NCBI GenBank assembly: GCA_900539525.1
Contig: UQCM01000001.1
Location: forward strand, 23,677 to 87,676
Direction: 5' to 3'
DNA length: 64,000 nt
Source of the DNA: an uncultured Blautia sp.
GTDB lineage: Bacteria > Bacillota > Clostridia > Lachnospirales > Lachnospiraceae
Shown here: in pieces, positions 61,947 to 64,000 of the stretch
How the letters are laid out: each line of letters opens with the position of its first letter
Numbering within the stretch: position 1 is the first letter of the stretch
Made by a program: the position numbers and the translations under genes
The notes under the pieces: generated by a model
What the model saw: the letters and a program-made list of their open reading frames with translations, nothing else
Database searches by the model: none
What the model was told of the DNA's origin: nothing

Positions 61947-61948
61947 AA
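61917..61948 (+). terminator. 32-bp perfect palindrome spanning the dus stop codon
   Basis: TTTTACAGCCATAGAA and TTCTATGGCTGTAAAA form a perfect dyad including the TAA stop (61944-61946). No T-run follows. It could form a 3' hairpin that protects or ends the transcript. Confidence 0.5.
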
Positions 61949-62046
61949 CTTGCACAGAAAACGGATGCCTGTCTGTTTAGTCAATGTATGCGAAACCCGT
62001 GAGGAATCACTAAGATGCAGAAAATATATCCCGGTCACAGAATACT

Positions 62047-62128
62047 TTATACTCTCGGGTTTTCTGTGACTTTCGCGTCGCTACACTCACAGAAAACACC
62101 TCGAATTGGCTGACATGTGAATAGTAAC
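62047..62128. repeat. Family 1 MITE-like element, copy F (right half)
   Basis: It matches the right half of 62374-62528 from TACTCTCGGG to the end GTGAATAGTAAC, with the TTTTCTGTGA/TCACAGAAAA hairpin arms. It ends 7 bp from the stop of the small minus-strand ORF. Confidence 0.8.
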
Positions 62129-62134
62129 GAATAT

Positions 62135-62275
62135 TTACTTTATAGACACATTGTAGGCTGTCCAGAGTTTATCAATAGTTTCTTTCTGCACATGAATAAT
62201 TTTCCAGAGTTTTTCATTGTCTTGCTTCAGACGTTCATTTTCAGTAAGCAGTTCCTGCAATACGTTTTCGCTCAT
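62135..62275 (-). CDS. 46-residue coiled-coil protein, unknown function
   Basis: The minus-strand ORF reads MSENVLQELLTENERLKQDN, then EKLWKIIHVQKETIDKLWTA and YNVSIK. Leucine/isoleucine/tryptophan spacing fits a short coiled coil. The ATG follows AGAGGAGAACAAG, an excellent ribosome site, and coding ends cleanly between two repeat copies. No plus-strand gene competes for this space. Family not recognised; short proteins of this type may be protein-binding adaptors, but no function can be assigned. Confidence 0.65.
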   Translation of the reverse strand: MSENVLQELLTENERLKQDNEKLWKIIHVQKETIDKLWTAYNVSIK

Positions 62276-62373
62276 TCTTGTTCTCCTCTATGCATAATAA
62301 TACATATATTACAATATTGTTACAGAATTGTAAAGCACAATCGTGTAACAAAATCAGAAATTTATCGACAAAC

Positions 62374-62528
62374 GTTACTGTTCACTCCGTGACCAGTAAC
62401 ACGCTTTGCGATACACAGCTATGATGCATTTTGCATCATAGCGCGCTGCTACTCTCGGGTTTTCTGTGACTTACGCTTTGCTACACTCACAGAAAACACC
62501 TCGAACTGGCTGACGTGTGAATAGTAAC
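62374..62528. repeat. Family 1 MITE-like element, copy G (full length, 155 bp)
   Basis: Terminal inverted repeats GTTACTGTTCAC (62374-62385) and GTGTGAATAGTAAC (62515-62528) agree at 11 of 12 end positions. Inside are an end hairpin with GTTACTG/CAGTAAC arms, a perfect 11-bp hairpin GCTATGATGCA/TGCATCATAGC (62418-62442), and an 11-bp GTTTTCTGTGA/TCACAGAAAAC pair (62459-62469, 62487-62497). No coding capacity. It is the reference copy for six partial ones and fills most of the 415-bp gap. Confidence 0.88.
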
Positions 62529-62574
62529 CACCCCTCTGCTCCAAAGGATAGGATATGGAAAGAAGAAGGATTTT

Positions 62575-62612
62575 ATACAAAAATGCGAGTGGCCACATTC
62601 TGACCCACTCGC
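62575..62612 (-). terminator. Intrinsic terminator of the SH3-domain gene
   Basis: On the minus strand GCGAGTGG/CCACTCGC, a perfect 8-bp stem with a 12-base loop, is followed by ATTTTTG. About 80 bases after the SH3-domain gene stop. Confidence 0.75.
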
Positions 62613-62690
62613 TTTCTGTTTCAATATCTCTTTTCTATTGTATACTGACATCTACTTATATGCTGATAATATCTACTTGCATACTGATAT

Positions 62691-63617
62691 CTACTGCTGT
62701 GTGACCTCTTCCGTCAGAAGGTCACTTCTCACATACCCGGAGCCATCGCTTAAGCGTACCTCGGACCAGCCGTTATCCAGTTTTCTAAGCCTGGTAATCG
62801 TCTCGCCTTCGCTCAGGGATCCTACAATATCAGCATCCTCTCTGGAATCGGAACGGATGTTGCAGGCTTCCTTTGCCTGTACCAGCTTATTTACTTCCAC
62901 ACCTGCTTCATTGCCCTGCGGGATCACACTCTCTGTCTCCGGCACTTCCAGGCTGTCCATATATGCCTTCAATTCCGGATCAGAGTCTTCTGCATCCTTG
63001 CATGCCTGATCTACTCTGTCAATCAGTGCTTTCACATCCGGCTCTGACTTCTGCTTTTCAATAAAGGCTGTCACACTCTCATCGCTGTCCCAGTCAGCCA
63101 CGTAAAGGCTTCCATCCTCCCGTGTACACAAATACAGTCCCATAAGACTCGGCACCGCAGTCTCAAATCCTGCCAGCTTTCCTTCATAATATGCGTAGAC
63201 TACATAAGAACCCTCCACAGGACCCTTCTTGGAATAAACAGAAATATTATTGTAACTTTCGATCACATCATTGTTTTCAATTGCCTGCTGATCTTTCTCA
63301 TCCAGCGTTTCTACAATCTGCTTCAGCGTCTCAATATCCTTGTTCCCCACTGCAGTATAATACTTCTGCACGGTTTCTAAGATAGCCGGGTCATTCTGGA
63401 CTAATGCTTCTGACGTTTCCGACTCGCTTCCACTCTGATCCTCTGTCTCCAGGTCGACCGCCTTCTGCTGGCTCTCTGTCTGCACAGGTTTCTCTGTCTT
63501 TCCCAGTCCGCTCACAAGCTTCACCGCAAAGAACGCCAGTACGATCACCAGTATAATGGCCAGACCAAGTAAGATGTATCTCAGATTATCAGAAAGCCAC
63601 TCTCTAAAATCATCCAC
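62691..63617 (-). CDS. Membrane-anchored SH3-domain protein
   Basis: A 308-residue protein: one N-terminal helix (about 14-36), an acidic Ser/Glu/Thr linker, and an NTF2-like segment (about 75-175, ILETVQKYYTAVGNKDIETLKQIVE). After a linker comes a C-terminal bacterial SH3b domain (about 245-303, CNIRSDSREDADIVGSLSEGE, WSEVRLSDGSGYVRSDLL). SH3b domains usually bind peptidoglycan, so a wall-associated role is likely. GTG at 63617 is 8 bases from GGAGG; the ATG at 63632 overlaps that ribosome site. A terminator follows. Precise role unknown. Confidence 0.75.
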   Translation of the reverse strand: MDDFREWLSDNLRYILLGLAIILVIVLAFFAVKLVSGLGKTEKPVQTESQQKAVDLETEDQSGSESETSEALVQNDPAILETVQKYYTAVGNKDIETLKQIVETLDEKDQQAIENNDVIESYNNISVYSKKGPVEGSYVVYAYYEGKLAGFETAVPSLMGLYLCTREDGSLYVADWDSDESVTAFIEKQKSEPDVKALIDRVDQACKDAEDSDPELKAYMDSLEVPETESVIPQGNEAGVEVNKLVQAKEACNIRSDSREDADIVGSLSEGETITRLRKLDNGWSEVRLSDGSGYVRSDLLTEEVTQQ

Positions 63618-63690
63618 TATGCTTACCTCCATCTCTGAATATCTGCCTGAATTTCACTCACCGTCTGCCCGGACGGGAGTCTCCGCTTCT

Positions 63691-63717
63691 TTTGCCCCCT
63701 CCGGTTGCCGGAGCAAA
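63691..63717 (-). terminator. Hairpin between tRNA-Arg and the SH3-domain gene
   Basis: On the minus strand TTTGCTCCGG pairs with CCGGAGG...CAAA around a CAA loop (63708-63717 with 63691-63704, a few extra G residues). It may end or attenuate the tRNA transcript before the SH3-domain gene. Confidence 0.4.
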
Positions 63718-63758
63718 CGTCTTGTCTTCATCCAAAATAATTTCGGATACAAAAAAAG

Positions 63759-63831
63759 CGCACTTGGAGGGATTCGAACCCCCGACACGTGGTACCGGAA
63801 ACCACTGCTCTATCCCCTGAGCTACAAGTGC
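63759..63831 (-). tRNA. tRNA-Arg (anticodon CCG)
   Basis: A 73-base cloverleaf on the minus strand: acceptor GCACTTG/CAAGTGC, D-stem GCTC/GAGC, anticodon stem GTGGT/ACCAC with loop TTCCGGT (anticodon CCG, reads CGG), T-arm GGGGG-TTCGAAT-CCCTC, discriminator G. CCA is not encoded; a T-run follows. Confidence 0.96.
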
Positions 63832-63888
63832 CTGCCTTTTTCCGGCTTTTCCATACCATTTGACATAATACGGATAAGCAACACAGCT

Positions 63889-63917
63889 ATCATAACACAA
63901 TCACCTGTAAAAGTCAA
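63889..63917 (-). promoter_or_regulatory. Promoter of tRNA-Arg
   Basis: On the minus strand TTGACT (63917-63912), 17-base spacer, TATGAT (63894-63889), about 58 bases before the mature tRNA 5' end. Confidence 0.75.
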
Positions 63918-64000
63918 CGAAAAGGAAAAAGGAAAAATCTGCCGCTATAAGCCATTTATGATAATGTCCTAGTATACCACATATGAAAATGTCTCAGATG

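Noticed and set aside
63759..63831. tRNA-Arg as an integration site
   Set aside because: No integrase, no duplicated tRNA 3' end and no foreign block were found next to it in this window.
63941..64000. Possible edge of an insertion sequence or other element at the window end
   Set aside because: The last 60 bases are AT-rich and lack a gene, inverted repeat or known end; nothing can be supported before the sequence stops.

Overview
The window reads as chromosome of a spore-forming, anaerobic gut Firmicute, most likely a Lachnospiraceae member (Blautia/Dorea/Mediterraneibacter type). This is inferred from protein flavour and gene order: spoIIM next to xerD, recA-recX-rny, scpA-scpB beside a dacF-like carboxypeptidase, a tyrosyl T-box leader, a CIRCE element, a Firmicute LexA box and a DUF5721 protein. 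Gene density is high, the strand is mostly plus, and many genes overlap by 4-14 bp in operons. No prophage, CRISPR array or intact insertion sequence was seen.

Layout. 0-4 kb: end of a YdcF-like protein, the AzlCD branched-chain amino acid exporter, a YtxH-like acidic protein and two HAD phosphatases. 4-9.6 kb: TraX-like protein (minus), htpG under a CIRCE operator, DUF5721, DegV and a small membrane protein. 9.6-14.3 kb (minus): two COG0523/CobW-type GTPases (one with a His/Cys-rich repeat tract), a secreted transglutaminase-like protein, and a permease/ATPase pair of a nitrate/sulfonate/thiamine-precursor type ABC importer. 14.4-25.7 kb: queH, then a six-gene operon: a periplasmic-binding-protein-like lipoprotein, an NHLM-type membrane fusion protein, two NHLM-type ABC exporters (one with a C39 peptidase), a DUF2156 protein and a 1005-residue sensor-MFS fusion. 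No precursor peptide is visible. This is the strongest candidate for an undescribed system.

25.9-42.6 kb is mainly housekeeping: argH, asd, an ABC transporter, topB, a hexapeptide acyltransferase, recA-recX-rny, spoIIM, xerD, a siroheme-type dehydrogenase, DAHP synthase, a membrane-anchored MutS-like ATPase and rnhA. 42.6-53.9 kb: T-box-tyrS, a 45-residue membrane peptide, alaS, rpsU with a structured leader, cell-wall carboxypeptidases, a phosphoesterase, scpAB and a phospholipase C-like protein. 53.9-59.2 kb: a five-gene biotin-dependent operon with two different carboxyltransferases around one biotin carrier and a Na+-pump beta subunit. 59.3-64 kb: an intact CsoR-type promoter-operator driving a doubly truncated CopA, csoR and copZ; then dus, a 46-residue coiled-coil ORF, an SH3-domain protein and tRNA-Arg(CCG).

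Scattered through the intergenic spaces are at least seven full or partial copies of a ~155-bp palindrome-rich element with terminal inverted repeats (best copy 62374-62528), plus two further short repeat families. These explain most of the longer gene-free stretches.
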